DNA of 64,000 bases, taken from NCBI GenBank assembly GCA_946699065.1, contig CAMPDV010000386.1:248001-312000 (forward strand), read 5' to 3'. A program made the position numbers and the translations under genes. The notes beneath the pieces were generated by a model, which saw only the letters and a list, made by a program, of their open reading frames with translations, was not told the DNA's origin and ran no database searches. Of the stretch, positions 37,601-49,790 are shown piece after piece; position 1 is the first letter of the stretch, and each line of letters opens with the position of its first letter. Origin of the DNA: Loxodes magnus (Eukaryota; Ciliophora; Karyorelictea; Loxodida; Loxodidae).

Positions 37601-38360
37601 ATCTGAGAATATATACAGAAAAAGTTTGTTTATACATTTTATATTTTAAATCTAAATTAATTGAGGATTAAATATACATTTATCAATTAAAAAAAATTTA
37701 ATTCTGAACTTATTTTAAATAAAATTTTTTTAGTCAATAAATTCTTTTGACTTCCAATAATTATATTGAAATTAAAAATTTACTAAGATAATTACAAGAA
37801 AAACAAAAATGTTGTTTTGATCTAAAAGAGTTTAATATAATGATAAAAATATTAGGTGGCTAGTCAATGAATAAAGAAATCAAGTAAACTAGAGTAAAAT
37901 TAATGAATGTCAACATTATAAAATATTAAAACTAAAAAATTAAAGACGCTTTTCTTTTATTTTTTCACGCTGAAATATTTATAATTTTAATTTTATTTCT
38001 ACTACTTTAAACCTTATTTTAGCGAAAAATAAATTATAAATAAAAAATTTAAAAATATTGAAATAATATGCATTTCAATAATTGATTAAACACTTATAAA
38101 TATATTATAAATAGCTGCTAAAAGCATATAATTGAAAATTATTTAAATTTAGTCTCTTTATATTTAAAATATTTATTTTTATTTAAAATAGTATTAAGTT
38201 AATTAAATAGTGTACTATAATCAAAATATTTAAAAATATTAAGTTAAACTTGCTTCCAAACTTATTTTATAAATTTTTAAAGCAAGCAAAACAAATATAA
38301 TGCTTATTAACAAATGAATAATAGTTTATTTAATAAATATCTTAGTAATATTATTATTAT
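34700..38360. other. long AT-rich region, no gene recognised
   Basis: 34.7-36.1 kb is almost pure A/T. At 36.2-36.8 kb the plus strand reads as a Lys/Glu/Gln/Ala-rich string compatible with a coiled coil, without motif. 36.9-38.3 kb again lacks anything recognisable. Confidence 0.45.
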
Positions 38361-38369
38361 TTTTTAAAT

Positions 38370-39330
38370 ATTATTTTGATAACTTACTTTGTGAAAAAAA
38401 TGGTAGTAAACTTCAAGAAATGCCTTTTTACAATCTACTAAAAGTATTAGAGAAAGCAAGAAGTGTTAATTTTTTATCACACGATGTCTTAAAAAATCAA
38501 CTACAATAATTTATAAATTTTGGAAAGGAAAAAGAAGTTACCCTTGAAATTCGGCTGAGAAGTCAATGAAGCAATAGAGAATAGATAGGCACAGGCAGTA
38601 CGAGAATTGAACTTTGGAGGGAGTGAGTGAAAATTGCTCAACATATGTTGATTATTGTCAATCTTTAGGAAATTGTATGCTCAAGATTTTGAATAAAAAA
38701 CTCATTCTGATACTGGAGTAATAATTTGAATAAAATGGATAGAGGCTGATGACCTAAGGAAGATAAATGGATAAATTTTGAACCATCTAATACGACTAGA
38801 GTAAATACCTAATTAGAAAAGCAAGATTAAAATCTGGAAAGCTTAAAACTCTTTAATATAAGACAGTAAGAACGAAAGTTAGCTGCTGACAAAATGGAAA
38901 TAGAGCAAAAATAATTCTTAGCCATCAATAGAAAGTAACTAAACCAACTAAGTAAAATTCTATTACTGAAGAAGTCACTATCAACTTTACAAGAATTACA
39001 AAAAATTTAAAAAGAGATAAAGAATTGATTGAAACAAATACTATTGAAAAAAGAACAAGAAAGAAAAAAAGCATTATCTCTGTAAAAGAAAAAACTTAAA
39101 TAAATGAACTGAATGTTCTGCATGCAAGATGGAACATTACACAAGAGAAAAAAATCAATCGTAAGAAAGGAGGATACAGTGAAGCAAGAAGGATGTGGAA
39201 AGAAAACCTGAAGAAATTAGAGTACCCTGTTTCGAAAATATATATCAAGAACTTAATATTAAACAGCAAGGTACATGAACTACTGCTATCCAGATGGAGT
39301 TGAAATCTCCTAATAAAGGAAAATATTAAT
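38370..39330 (+). pseudogene. ORF1-like coiled-coil/zinc-knuckle gene, shifted
   Basis: A plus-strand frame runs from about 38370 to 39100 with at least eight TGA read as Trp (for example MDRGWWPKEDKWINF near 38740) and a Leu/Gln/Lys coiled coil at 38820-39060 (RKQLNQLSKILLLKKSLS). Then in another phase comes a knuckle-like CSACKMEHYTREK at 39114. The frame change between 39000 and 39110 indicates a lesion, as in the 54-kb gene at the same place. TGG also encodes Trp here. Resembles an ORF1 in layout but has no clear sequence match to the other two. No partner RT nearby. Confidence 0.4.
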
Positions 39331-39354
39331 TCCTATTATTATTATTATTATTAT
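39331..39354 (+). repeat. ATT microsatellite
   Basis: About seven ATT units directly after the ORF1-like region; possibly a retroposon tail. Confidence 0.8.
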
Positions 39355-40566
39355 GAATAACATTTTATTTTCAAGCAAAATAATCGAAAATTTGAATTAT
39401 ATTTTTTCCTATCTTTAAATTTGTTTATTTATAATATTTTTGAAAATTAAATAAAAAAATATTTCAATAACATTAAAAAATATGATTTTATATATATAAA
39501 AGTTAGATTAAAAATTGATATCTTCAGAGATATTTCGACCTCTTTCCCACCTACTTCTAGAGTTATCCAGTTGTTTAATAAAATTTAATGATTTAAAAAT
39601 TGTTATTAATCTTTGTATTCTTCTTTTATAATATCTCCTTTTATCTTCAGTTTAGTCTTTTTTCCTTAAGATTATTTTAGTATATTATTTATAATTTTCT
39701 TGCTATTTCTTTACATTCTTTCAGTATTATTTCTTAAATATTAATTGTATCTTATTACTTTTTTTACATTTAAAAATTTTCGGTAGAAACTTTTAAATTT
39801 TTTGCAGAGATACTTCTATGAATTGCGAAAGAATTTTTACTATCTTAGTTTTATGTTTTCGATCTTTATATCCTCTACTTGCACTTTGTAATTTATTTAA
39901 TCTTTTCTTTCAATTTAGTATAAAATTTATTGCGCTTTTATACTATATAATATTTTCCATCCTATTATTTTATTTTAACCATATTTGATAGATTAAAGAT
40001 TTTAACTTTATTGCGTAGTCCAAAGGTAGTTAAATTTTCTCTCTTGTGACATTAATCTTAAATAATTTTATTTTTGTTTCTATTAATTTATGTAATGTTT
40101 TCAGAAACTCTTAACTAGAAAATCACAACATATTTATTAAGTTGTAGTAAATTAAGAACTCTTAATACAATAATGACTTAATCTATTTTTAGTCTTTACT
40201 TCAGAGGTTGTAGATGTAATTTGATGCATAATTTTCCAGTTAATTTTTTCACCTTTCTTAATTTATTAAGATGTATTTTACTTTATTTTCTTTTGAATTT
40301 TATACAAATGCTTCTTGTTAATTTTTTATATTTTTTTAAATCAAAATCAATATATAATTTTATTTCTTTTTAAACAAAAATAATATTAAAATATCGTAAT
40401 TTTAATTTATTTAATTTTCTAACTATATCATTCATTTTCCAATATCTTAAAGTTATCCGACTTTAGAAAAGTATATCTTTAATTAAAAACATTGAAAGAT
40501 GTGAATTTTAATTTAAAATTGATAGTTTTTATATAATAAATTTAAATTATAAATCTTAATTATTCT
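39355..40566. other. AT-rich stretch, nothing firm
   Basis: T-rich on the plus strand between 39500 and 40450; the minus strand reads as Lys/Glu/Asn-rich coiled-coil-like sequence. No motif. Confidence 0.4.
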
Positions 40567-40880
40567 TATAATTGAAAAGATGGTGGGAACTGAGAATGAC
40601 CTTCGTGACTAAACTTTCTGTTTTTATGGCTAGGAACAAGTTCCTTTCCTGTCTCTGAGAAAGTCCTTGGTCAGAGTCATTTTCTGAAGAAACACTGTCT
40701 TTAAGATTATCCGCCATTGTAGGGGCTTGAAGCCTGGGTGCTCATAGCGATGGAGCTCCCTAGCAACTGTGCCTGGAGCACAACAAGATATCTCCGTTAT
40801 TCCATAAAAAGAGAGCGTCGGGTCGTGCAATCGGAAAGGATTTTCCGGCTCAACAACTTTTTTAGTTGAAATTAATTAAT
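40567..40880 (+). mobile_element. GC-rich SINE-like element R, copy 3
   Basis: Closely similar to copy 2 over its full length: starts TATAATTGAAAAGATGGTGG, ends TTAGTTGAAATTAATTAAT, with a T6 run before the end and GGCTTGAAGCC in the middle. A few 1-2 base deletions (for example after CTTGTAGGGG versus CTTGGTAGGGG). No target-site duplication is obvious, so it may be older or its flank altered. The 66-codon minus frame is incidental. Confidence 0.87.
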
Positions 40881-41499
40881 ATATCAAATTACCATGCTCC
40901 AATATTTTGTGCTCTATGTGAAAAAAGCCCAAAATATTTAATTTAATTAATTTACTTGCTAGAAATGTAATTAAGTTCACTGGTTAGATTAAGAAATTCA
41001 ATCTATATAATAAAAGAAAATAAAAGATAAAGTTTAATTATAGCAGCTTTAAGAGGAGGAAAAGTAGGAAACACTAGAATAAATAATAGAAACAGAAAGA
41101 AATAAGCTATAAGTAAAGGAAGCATTCTAATAGCTTTGATAGAATAAATATTTATAAGACTTGGTTTTCTAATTTTTAGATTTAAGAGAAATATGTGCTT
41201 TATAGTAAGTCAACAAGCATTTCTACCGTTTTTACTACTAGCTAAAAAAAATAGAAATAATGAAGATATATGATGATGGTTGTCTTACTAAAAGTAAAAT
41301 AGAATGAAGTCTAAAATAACTTGCACATAATAATATAAAAAGTGTTTAAATAGATAGAAATGACTTATCTATAAGAGCATGTTAAGAGATTAAGACAAAA
41401 TTAGATGAAATTGTCTGAATAAAGTAATAAAATAAACCGAGCAACTGCTTAATTAATATACAGGAAATGTAAATGTAAAATCGACCTAAGTAAAATGTT
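40881..41499. other. AT-rich stretch, possible 5' part of LRR gene
   Basis: The plus strand reads Lys/Glu/Gln-rich in ciliate code before LRRs become recognisable near 41500. No start codon can be chosen. Confidence 0.35.
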
Positions 41500-43080
41500 T
41501 CTCTTCCTGATTTTTAGAACTTTAGATCTTTAAAATAATTATTCTTGCTTTTTATAAGTTTAGAAGACTAAGAATTAATCTCCTTTCAAACATAATTAAT
41601 TTAGAATAATTAAAACTATGCTAAGTTTCTGGAATAACTGAAGCTTTTTTAGTAAATTATTGCTTAAGTATAGATTTAAAAATATTACGAATTGATAGTA
41701 AATAGTTAAATTCAGAGTAAGTGAAGATTTACTTAAAATATAAAGGATTTTTACTTTAAGAAATGCTAATTAATTGAAATTAAGATATTGACTAGTTTTT
41801 ATATTTTTGTCCTAATTTGAAAAGACTTAACTTCAATTGAAAATAAAACTTAGATGACTAAATTTTAGGAAAATATAGATGAGATAACATAGAAGAGATG
41901 TAAGTTCGGCTTTAAAATATCCAGCAATTCAATAAGTTTCCAATGCTTTAGCTCGCTTAGTTAAAAGTTTTAGAAATAATAGGTTTACAATATTTTAACG
42001 ATAGTGATTTCTGTACGTTAATCTAACAAATTTCTAACTTAAAATATCTTAAATGAATCTAAATTAATGTATTTTAGATAAGCATAGAATAATAGTCAAA
42101 TGCTTTAACTTAATTAAGGGAATAAAACCAAATCGAAACTATTTCACCTAATTTGAACAATACAAATTTAGAAATAATAACCTTATATAATTGCTCCTAA
42201 CAATTTGTGACTTTTACTAATAAAATCCTAATAAATATAAGAGTTTAATTGCTTTTAAAATAGTTTATTATCACAAATTTAGAACCAAACATCGAAAGTT
42301 TGAGAATAAAATTTTGAAGATGCAAATGCATTTAAATAAGTAAAATTTTAATAATTTATAAAGCTTTAATCTATAACTATCGATAACTGTTAGTGATTCA
42401 AAGACTTAATTTTATAATTATTAATAGAAAATTCTCCTAATTTAGAGTAATTAAATTTAAGAAAATTGTAATAAATAAAGGACCCAACTATTAAAGAAAT
42501 AGGAATTTACAGTTAACATATTAAAAAAATAGAGTTTTAAAGTGTGAATTAAATTACTGAAGAAACTTTAGGCTTTTTATTTTAAAATTGCAATACATTA
42601 AGAGAAATTTTCCTTTCAAATATTTCAAATATAAAAACTTAAATGCTTTAGCTAGTAAACAATTAAGTTAAGAGCTTATCTCTTGTTGACTGTTCTTTTT
42701 AAAGGCAAAATTGAATATAAGAAATAGCAAATTTATAATCATTAGCATATCTAAATCTTCAAAATTGCAACATTTGCAACAAAGATTTGGTTTGAACCAT
42801 TAGAAATTTTAAAAATATAGAAAAGTTGAATTTGAGTAATAATTAATCTTTGTCGTTTGATGGATTTCTGCTGAAAAACGAAAAAGGTATATTTTATCCG
42901 TTCTGAACAAAATTAAGATTCTTGGATATAAATGATTGCGCTTTATTGAAACTAGAATTGGCTATTTTTTTAAAAGGTTTATTTAAGAAGATTAAAATAA
43001 AAATAAGCAACCAGAATTTAGCAAGATTTTATGGAAATTTAGATTTTGAGTTAAAATTTAAGTCACTTTGAAAACTTAAT
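41500..43080 (+). pseudogene. leucine-rich-repeat (LRR_CC type) gene, frameshifted
   Basis: Plus strand, TAA/TAG = Gln, several TGA = Trp. Repeats include CPNLKRLNFNWKQNLDDQIL (41808), LAQLKVLEIIGLQYFND (41950), ISNLKYLKWIQI (42030), LEIITLYNCS (42165), then in a different phase NSPNLEQLNLRKLQ (42430), IREIFL-type units, LVDCSF (42690), LAYLNLQNCNICNKDLVW (42745), IEKLNLSNNQSLSFDGF (42820) and KLRFLDINDCALLKLELA (42915). The phase changes once between about 42370 and 42430. The DLVW, QNW and FYPFW Trp codons are TGA. Paralogous to the minus-strand LRR gene at 6.7-8.0 kb. An intron could in principle explain the shift; a 39-nt GT...AG candidate there is a multiple of three and would not. Confidence 0.68.
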
Positions 43081-43732
43081 TCGTTTGTTAAAAAAGATTT
43101 AATTATAAAATAATTTTGAACTTAATCATAAAAAAAGTAAAAACTATAATTTTTTGCCAACTTTAAGAAAAATTACTTATAAATTTAACATGTTTTTTTA
43201 TATTAAATTATTTCCTTTAAAAAATACATTGTAATAAAATTTTGAGATTTAAATTAATTAACATTATAAATATTACAATTTGAAATTAATTAATAATACG
43301 ATTATTCGTTTTAACCTATTTATATTAATTTTTTTTATTTTTTATCTATTTATGTTTTTTTAAGTTTTAAAAATCAAATTAAAAATTTAAATTATTCAAG
43401 TTATAAAAAAAATTGGTGCTATTTAATTATAATCTCTTTAGTTTTCAAAGTAAAATAGTTGAATCAAATATTTTAAATTATAAATTAATAATTAAATTTT
43501 TAGTCATAAAATTTCAATTAATACTTTTAGTTTCACTTGAAAAAATAAATTTTTAATTCACTAAAAGAAATAAAATAAATTATCTTTATTAGAAAAATAG
43601 TTTTTTATTATTTTTACAGATTATGCTTTTATAAATATTATTTAAATTTAGTTTATTTTTTCTCTTAACAATTTTAAAATTTCCTTCTTTTCATTTAAAA
43701 TTTATTAATTTTTTAATTAATCTTTTTTTAGA

Positions 43733-44065
43733 ATGAATAAGATAATAAGTCAATATTTAATAGAATGGTATGAACAAAATTATGAAAATCTGATTTTGAT
43801 TCTAAACTTTTGGGTTCAAAATCTTAAAGGGAACGCAACTGGACAATTTCCAATTTTGCAGATTCTTGAATTCTATGTTTATGAAGAAGGCATTAATTAC
43901 TCATAGCGATCAACGACAGCAGTAAGCGATCATCACTATATCTATTAAGAGACTTTTCTAAGTAGTTCCTCGACAAGAGTTGCACTTTTCCAATACACTC
44001 ATCGGAAATATTTAATCAATAAGATATTAATCCATATAAGAAGTATTAAATATAAAATATAAGAA
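43733..44065 (+). CDS. small hypothetical frame
   Basis: ATG at 43733 opens MNKIISQYLIEWYEQNYENL and continues ~108 codons to about 44060 with three TAA/TAG and no TGA. The centre (GQFPILQILEFYVYEEGINY) lies in a GC-richer island with ordinary codon use. No family is recognised. It ends 140 bp before the next ATG-initiated frame on the same strand. Confidence 0.35.
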
Positions 44066-44200
44066 GTAGCACTGTTAATTTATCTCTTTTTTCAGTAAAA
44101 ATTTAAGCTATTATAAATTTTAAAATTTAGTTCTTAACTAAAAAGGTTAGAATTTTAATTTATCATAATCTTCTTTTTTAACTTTGGAAAAGAAAATAAC

Positions 44201-44795
44201 ATGATACCAAATGAAATAATTTTAGAATTAGAAGATTTAAATTAATTTGAGAAATTATTGATTGCTTGAAGCGATTCGTAATGCAAATAATTTTTTAATA
44301 TATTTAATCTAATAAAATAATAGGCGAATTTTAACAATTAATGAAAGCTTATTTACCTTATCAAAAATCTTGCCACATAATTTAGACCAAATAGAAATTT
44401 ATAAATTATTGGAGGAAAAGATTAATAAGCTTATAAAATAGATATCATATGATAAAATTTAGAATAATGTAGCTATTAATGAATAAAAAATAATAAACCA
44501 TTTTAAAATTGCGTTTTTAACTAGAACTTTATAAACTAATTAAAATTAAATAATTATTAAATAAATATTAAGATTTTTAAGAGCAAAAAGAAGAAATTAA
44601 AATATTAAAAATTCAAAAAAATTAAATAGATTTAAAATTTTATTGAAATTAAAAGGCTAAAAATAGTTAATTGAAATAAAAAAATAAGTATAGATAAAAG
44701 AAATCAAACAGTTTAAATATTAACTAAATAAAAGAAAAAATCGAGAAAATTTAAGAATAAATAAAATAACAAAGCTTATAAAATATTATATATAA
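44201..44795 (+). CDS. possible 5' part of helicase/protease gene
   Basis: ATG at 44201 opens MIPNEIILELEDLNQFEKLL, which resembles the first helix of an F-box (P-x-E-hydrophobic run). It is in the same phase as the helicase and protease motifs 3-5 kb downstream. A SINE sits between 44796 and 45229, so if the parts belong together the gene is interrupted. The stretch after the first ~40 residues is low-complexity. Linkage and the F-box idea are both weak. Confidence 0.25.
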
Positions 44796-45229
44796 AATGG
44801 ATGTCGGCCGCGTCAGCCAAACTAGTAGGTAATCTGGTGCAGTGTATACTGCATTGCGAGTAATCTCGAACTAGATGCCACCACGGAGAAGGGTGGATAA
44901 ACTCCGTTGAGATATACCTAACTTACCCCGAGGGTTCTCTCTAGCAGCATGAAAGTTTGACTGATGGGCCTTCTAATTACCGACTTAATAACTAATTCTT
45001 ATTTTGACCTTATTCAAGAAGACTGAAGAATTTGACTCAAGATTTAAGAATAATTTTTAATAAGAAAATTCCCCATTTGGAGAATCTGACATGACTCTTC
45101 GAGACTCTAGAATTTTAACTAGAAACATGAGAACATTTCCTTAATATTAAATATTAATATTGAAAGAGCTGCGCACCAATGAGGTGCTACGCGCTCTATA
45201 ATCATTTTTATTTATTTATTTATTATTTG
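44796..45229 (+). mobile_element. SINE-1 copy, plus orientation
   Basis: Begins AATGGATGTCGGCCG. It shows an internal stem (CTGGTGCAGTGTATACTGC ... CGAACTAGA), a CCACGGAG/CTCCGTTG pair near 44880-44920, and GGGCCTTCTAATTACCG near 44967. It ends with the hairpin at 45165-45197, TATAATCAT and ATTT repeats to about 45229. The minus-strand copy at 23.8-24.2 kb is the same family. Length ~430 bp, no coding frame expected. Confidence 0.85.
45165..45197 (+). other. conserved 3' hairpin of SINE-1
   Basis: AGAGCTGCGCACCAATGAG then GTGCTACGCGCTCT. Differs from the LINE-A hairpin only in the loop region. Confidence 0.75.
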
Positions 45230-45239
45230 TTTTAACAGA

Positions 45240-48200
45240 AATAAATAATAAAATGTATTAAAAATTAGTGTATACCATTATAAAATAATAAACTCATAAA
45301 GAAAAGGTATAAATTTTGATTTATTGCAGTTAAAACAATGATTATTAATTAAGTTGGATTTAAAAATTTATAAAAGATAAAGATAAAATTTTTATCTGAA
45401 CAATTAATTTTAAAAATTAATAAGAAATCTTTTCAATATAAAATATAGCAACAATACTATTTCCTTTTCCATAAGGATTAACCCGATTAGTTAAAATAGA
45501 TTAATTGATTATTTGGAGGCATTTAATAATTTGATTTCTAAATAATAAAAATAGTATTAGGATTAAATTAGCTAAAATTATAGATTTTTGTAATTTGTTT
45601 TTAATTTTAAACATAACTGATCGAAAAACATTTGACCTTATATGTTAAAACATAATAATGAAATTTTACATTGGAATAACTTAAGTAATTATTAAAATAA
45701 GATTTTCAAAAATATGAAAGTTATTAAAATAAAATTTAATAAGAATTACAAAAATAAAGATTTGAATTAAATAATCCGCATTTAGTAGTTATTTTGATAT
45801 TTTAGTATAATTAATTTTAAACACCTTAATGGTTTGAAATAGATTGATTTAAATTTGAAGAATAGAATGCCAGAACATATTCATTTATTAATAAAATTAA
45901 AAAACTGCTTAGATAGACTAAATATGTTATTTAAGGAAAATTAGTTTAGAATAATTCGAAATAAATAAAAACATTTGAGTAAAGAAGAAAACGAACATAT
46001 TAATGATTTAAAAGAATTAATAAATAAAAGGTGAATAGCTAAATTAAAGCTATAAACATTATATTTGATTCTGAAGTACCAATTAAAACAAAAATCAGTA
46101 AAGTAGTAAAAAATAAATCTATAGATCAATTTAATAAAGCTTAAAATAGAGATTTATTTGATATTTTATAATTTATGAAACATAAATGCAATGATAAATG
46201 TTTATTAAGAAGAAAAATAAAAATGAAGAGTTCCATTCTAAAATAATAAAAAAACTTAATTTAAATAAATACAAATAAAAACAATAGTAGCAAATATAAT
46301 ATATATTTATAGCAAAAAGTAATTAAAAAATATATTACCTTTACTGTAATTTTGAAGAACTAATTGCTTAATTAATTTTATAAGAAAATTAAATAGAATA
46401 ATATTTATTTAAGTTTAATAAAGAAAAAGAAGCATGACAATAGTTATTTACTAATATTTAGTTAACACTTGTAATTAACTAGAGTGAGTAAAAAGATTAT
46501 ATTATTCCAGAAATAATGCGAAATTTAGATAAAAGAACTGGATGTTCTCACTAAATAATAAAATTGAGAAAGCACAAAATAAATTAATTTTAAAAAAATT
46601 AAGAAAATACTTGAGATTTAACAATAATTAAACTGCAAATGATTATAATTAAATTTATAATAATTCTTTAAATAAAACAATTATATTATGCTTAAAGAAT
46701 GTAATATATACCAACTTAATATTCTTAAAAATTTGCAAGTTTAGAACAAATGACATGTTACGAGTTTAGCTCAAACTTTAAATAAAAATTAGTATAAAGA
46801 AAAAAAATGTAGATAAAATAATAGTGCTACCTATACCATATATTAATAATGATTAACATACTAAAAGTTGAATAGCTTAAAGATATCTGTTAGCTTGAAA
46901 ACTACAAGTTTATATGAAAATAATAATTTAACTAAAGAATAAAAAATACATGAAGCTAAATAGTAAGTAATTTTAAAAATTTAAGTTCAATTATCCATAT
47001 CTATTTAAACATAATATTAAAATTTTGATTTGAAACTATTAAAATAAATGAGTAAAAACATAACATGATTACGAAAAAATGTTTAAAAAATTGAATTGAA
47101 AAATAGAAAAATAAATAATAAAAATTAACTTAAAGTAGAAGAAATAATAAATTATCAGAAAGTTAAAAACTCATAATATATTTAAAAATGCATATAATGT
47201 AAACTATTATTATCTGCTGGTACTGGAAAATATTTTTTAATTAAATAATTAGAATAATTTTTAATGAAATGTGCAACAACTGGTGAAGCTTCAAAAGCAA
47301 TTGACGGAGTTACTGTATATTCTTTACTTAATCTAACTTGTAAATTTAAAGATTTAACATAAAAAGTAATTAACGAAAAATAAAATTAATTATAAAATAT
47401 AAACTGAATAAGTATAGATGAAATAAGCAAGCTCAGTAATAATGATTTTAAATTGAAAAAAGACTATAATAAATAAATTAAATATTGAGGCTTTAATATA
47501 ATTTTTGTATGAGTTTTTGCTCAGTTAAAGGTAAGTAAATATTCTCAATAAAATTAAAAAAACAAAAAGATATAGAAGAATTAATTTAAAATACTGTAGT
47601 ATTTCTAGAATAATAACTGCGATAATTAAATTTTTATAACAAATCTTAACAAGAAATGGATAAAGAATTATATAACTATTTATAAGTTTTTAGCAAATAC
47701 TTAGAATTTAAAATTAAACTTTTTTTTTAGAAAGAAAACATAAACATTTTATAAAGTTTAAATAAGCCTTGTATCGAAGATAAAGCCCAATAATTATTAA
47801 AATATAAGGAATTGAAAAAATATTTATCTTAAATGCTTGAATTATGTTAACTGAAAATTTAATTACTAAGTTTGGATTAATAAATAGAGCCACGGGTTTC
47901 AGAAGAGATATTTCTGATGGGATAAAGATTATTCTTAACATAAATTAATGTCTATGAATTGAAAGGCAACTAAAATAATTAACTAAATTTAAAAAAGAAA
48001 AAATGTAATAATTTGGTACACATATTTTCTGTAAAACATAGCTTTACACTCGATGAAATTTAGGATTATAGAAAATAATTTCCTTTAATATTATGCATAA
48101 ACTAATCATAAATTTTAAAGAACAACCATTGAAAAGTTTGATTGATATTGGAAATACAGTACAGGCTAAAAGCTTTTAAAGAATTTACGTTTAAAAGACT

Positions 48201-49790
48201 TTTAAACATAAAAATACGAAAAACTTTGATTAGAGAATAAAAATTAATTAAGAAATCAATATGTGAAATTAAAAAATAACTTTATAGAAATAATTAAATA
48301 ATTAAAAATTTAAGAATATTAAAACTTTCAAAATTGTCATTTTTTCTATAATTATGGAATACATAGTCTAATGATCAATTAGTAAAATAGGTAAGTTAAT
48401 ATGAAAAAACTACATTAACAAAATGAAGATGTTTGGTTTTTAATCAGAAAAGAGTTAAAAAATGAATTAATAAATTTAGAAGAATATTTAAAAAAAGAAA
48501 TAAAAGAAAAGAAGATCAAAAAGACTTTTTAAAGACTTTAACTAAAGCCAATAAAAATTAAGATAAAGTTTTTTAAAAATATTTATAAAATTTGAGTATA
48601 GTATCTGAAACTGCATAAGAATAATGTCTTTAAAATAACAAATATTTAAAAAGATAAAAATCTAAATAAAAAAGAATGTCAAGATGTTAACAAAAATTAT
48701 GAAAGTCATTCAGAATAGAATAATAAAATAAAGAAAAAAATAAACTAACAATAATAATAGTAACTAGAAAGTCCAGAAAATTATTTTATAAAATTGTATT
48801 ATCCAAATTCTTGATGCTGATTAAATTCGATTATCGTGATTCTATACAAATTAGATAAATTTAAAGATGATTCTTAGAATATTAAAATATAAATAAGTCA
48901 GAAATTTTTAAATGTAGAATGCTTTAAATAAGAAAATGTAAAGGAGTGATTCTTAGTTAAAATAATGAATATGTGATAATTGCTAAGTATTCAAGAATAA
49001 TAATAAGATTAATAAGAAGCAATTTTTTTATCTTTAAATAATTAAGTTTGTTTTTTGAAGAGACGATAAACTTATTTTTTAAATATTAAAATATTTAAGA
49101 AATGCTAGAAATAATAATTAATATAATTAAGATTGAGAAAATTATAAAAAAGAAATAAATAGTCCTATGATTGATTTGCATTACTTTAAAAACTACTTAA
49201 TAATGTAACTAAAGCTAAAATATTATATTTCTTCTTATTTTTTACATTTACCAACAATAGAGTATATTTGCGAAAAGAATATACATAAAATAACTTAAAA
49301 AAATTTAATCGATTTTGAATAACAAACTTAAAATTTGAAGAGTGATTAAAATTGAAAATGTGATAATTTAAAGCATAACTAATAAACTAATAAGTCCAAG
49401 CAACAAAATTATTATTATTAGTATATATTATAATAGCTATTTATAGAAAAAATAAATAGAGTAAAATTAATCAAAAATTTAAAACCAAATTTATAATAAA
49501 TTAATTTCTTGATTTAACAAACTTAATATAACGAGATTAAAGTTAAGTATCGATTTAACAAAATATATACAAACTGAAAGTAACAGTTTATCATGAAGGT
49601 GAAACTTTAGAGCAGGATTATTCTTAAATTAACGGTTAAAATAATTTTTATTTTAAAATAAATGATTGCCATAAAATTAAAAAGGTAAATTTCGAAGAAA
49701 TGACATAAGTAGTAGTATTAATTTATGAAAAATCTCAATATATTTCATAAAATTGCATTAATTTTTAAAAAATTAACGTAAATAGTAAAA
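45240..49790 (+). CDS. PIF1-like helicase joined to C19 ubiquitin protease
   Basis: All recognisable motifs are in one phase. Helicase: Walker A SAGTGKYFLIKQLEQF (47213), CATTGEASKAIDGVTVYSLL (47270), Walker B ISIDEISKLSNNDF (47415), GFNIIFVWVFAQLK (47490, normally GDFAQLKP), and a C-terminal NHKFQRTTIEKFD (48106, normally IHKSQG). Ubiquitin-specific protease: Cys box NSWCWLNSIIVILYKLDKF (48806), His box VYHEGETLEQDYSQ (49583) then FKINDCHKIKKVNFEE and VVVLIYEKSQ (to 49740). In the same frame, TAA/TAG = Gln and TGA = Trp. Key residues look damaged: GKS is GKY, GDF is VWV, IHKSQG is NHKFQR, and the catalytic His of GHY is Asp, while the protease Cys and the DE of Walker B remain. Yet no frameshift separates the motifs across 2.6 kb. 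PIF1 helicases unwind DNA and occur in Helitron-type transposons; C19 proteases remove ubiquitin. The region from 45240 to 47100 is Lys/Gln-rich with no domain recognised. Confidence 0.62.

Noticed and set aside
42385..42426. GT...AG intron of 39 nt to explain the LRR frame change
   Set aside because: Length is a multiple of three, so removing it does not restore the phase.
45960..46129. 62-codon minus ORF at 45941-46129
   Set aside because: No motif, and it overlaps the plus-strand helicase frame.
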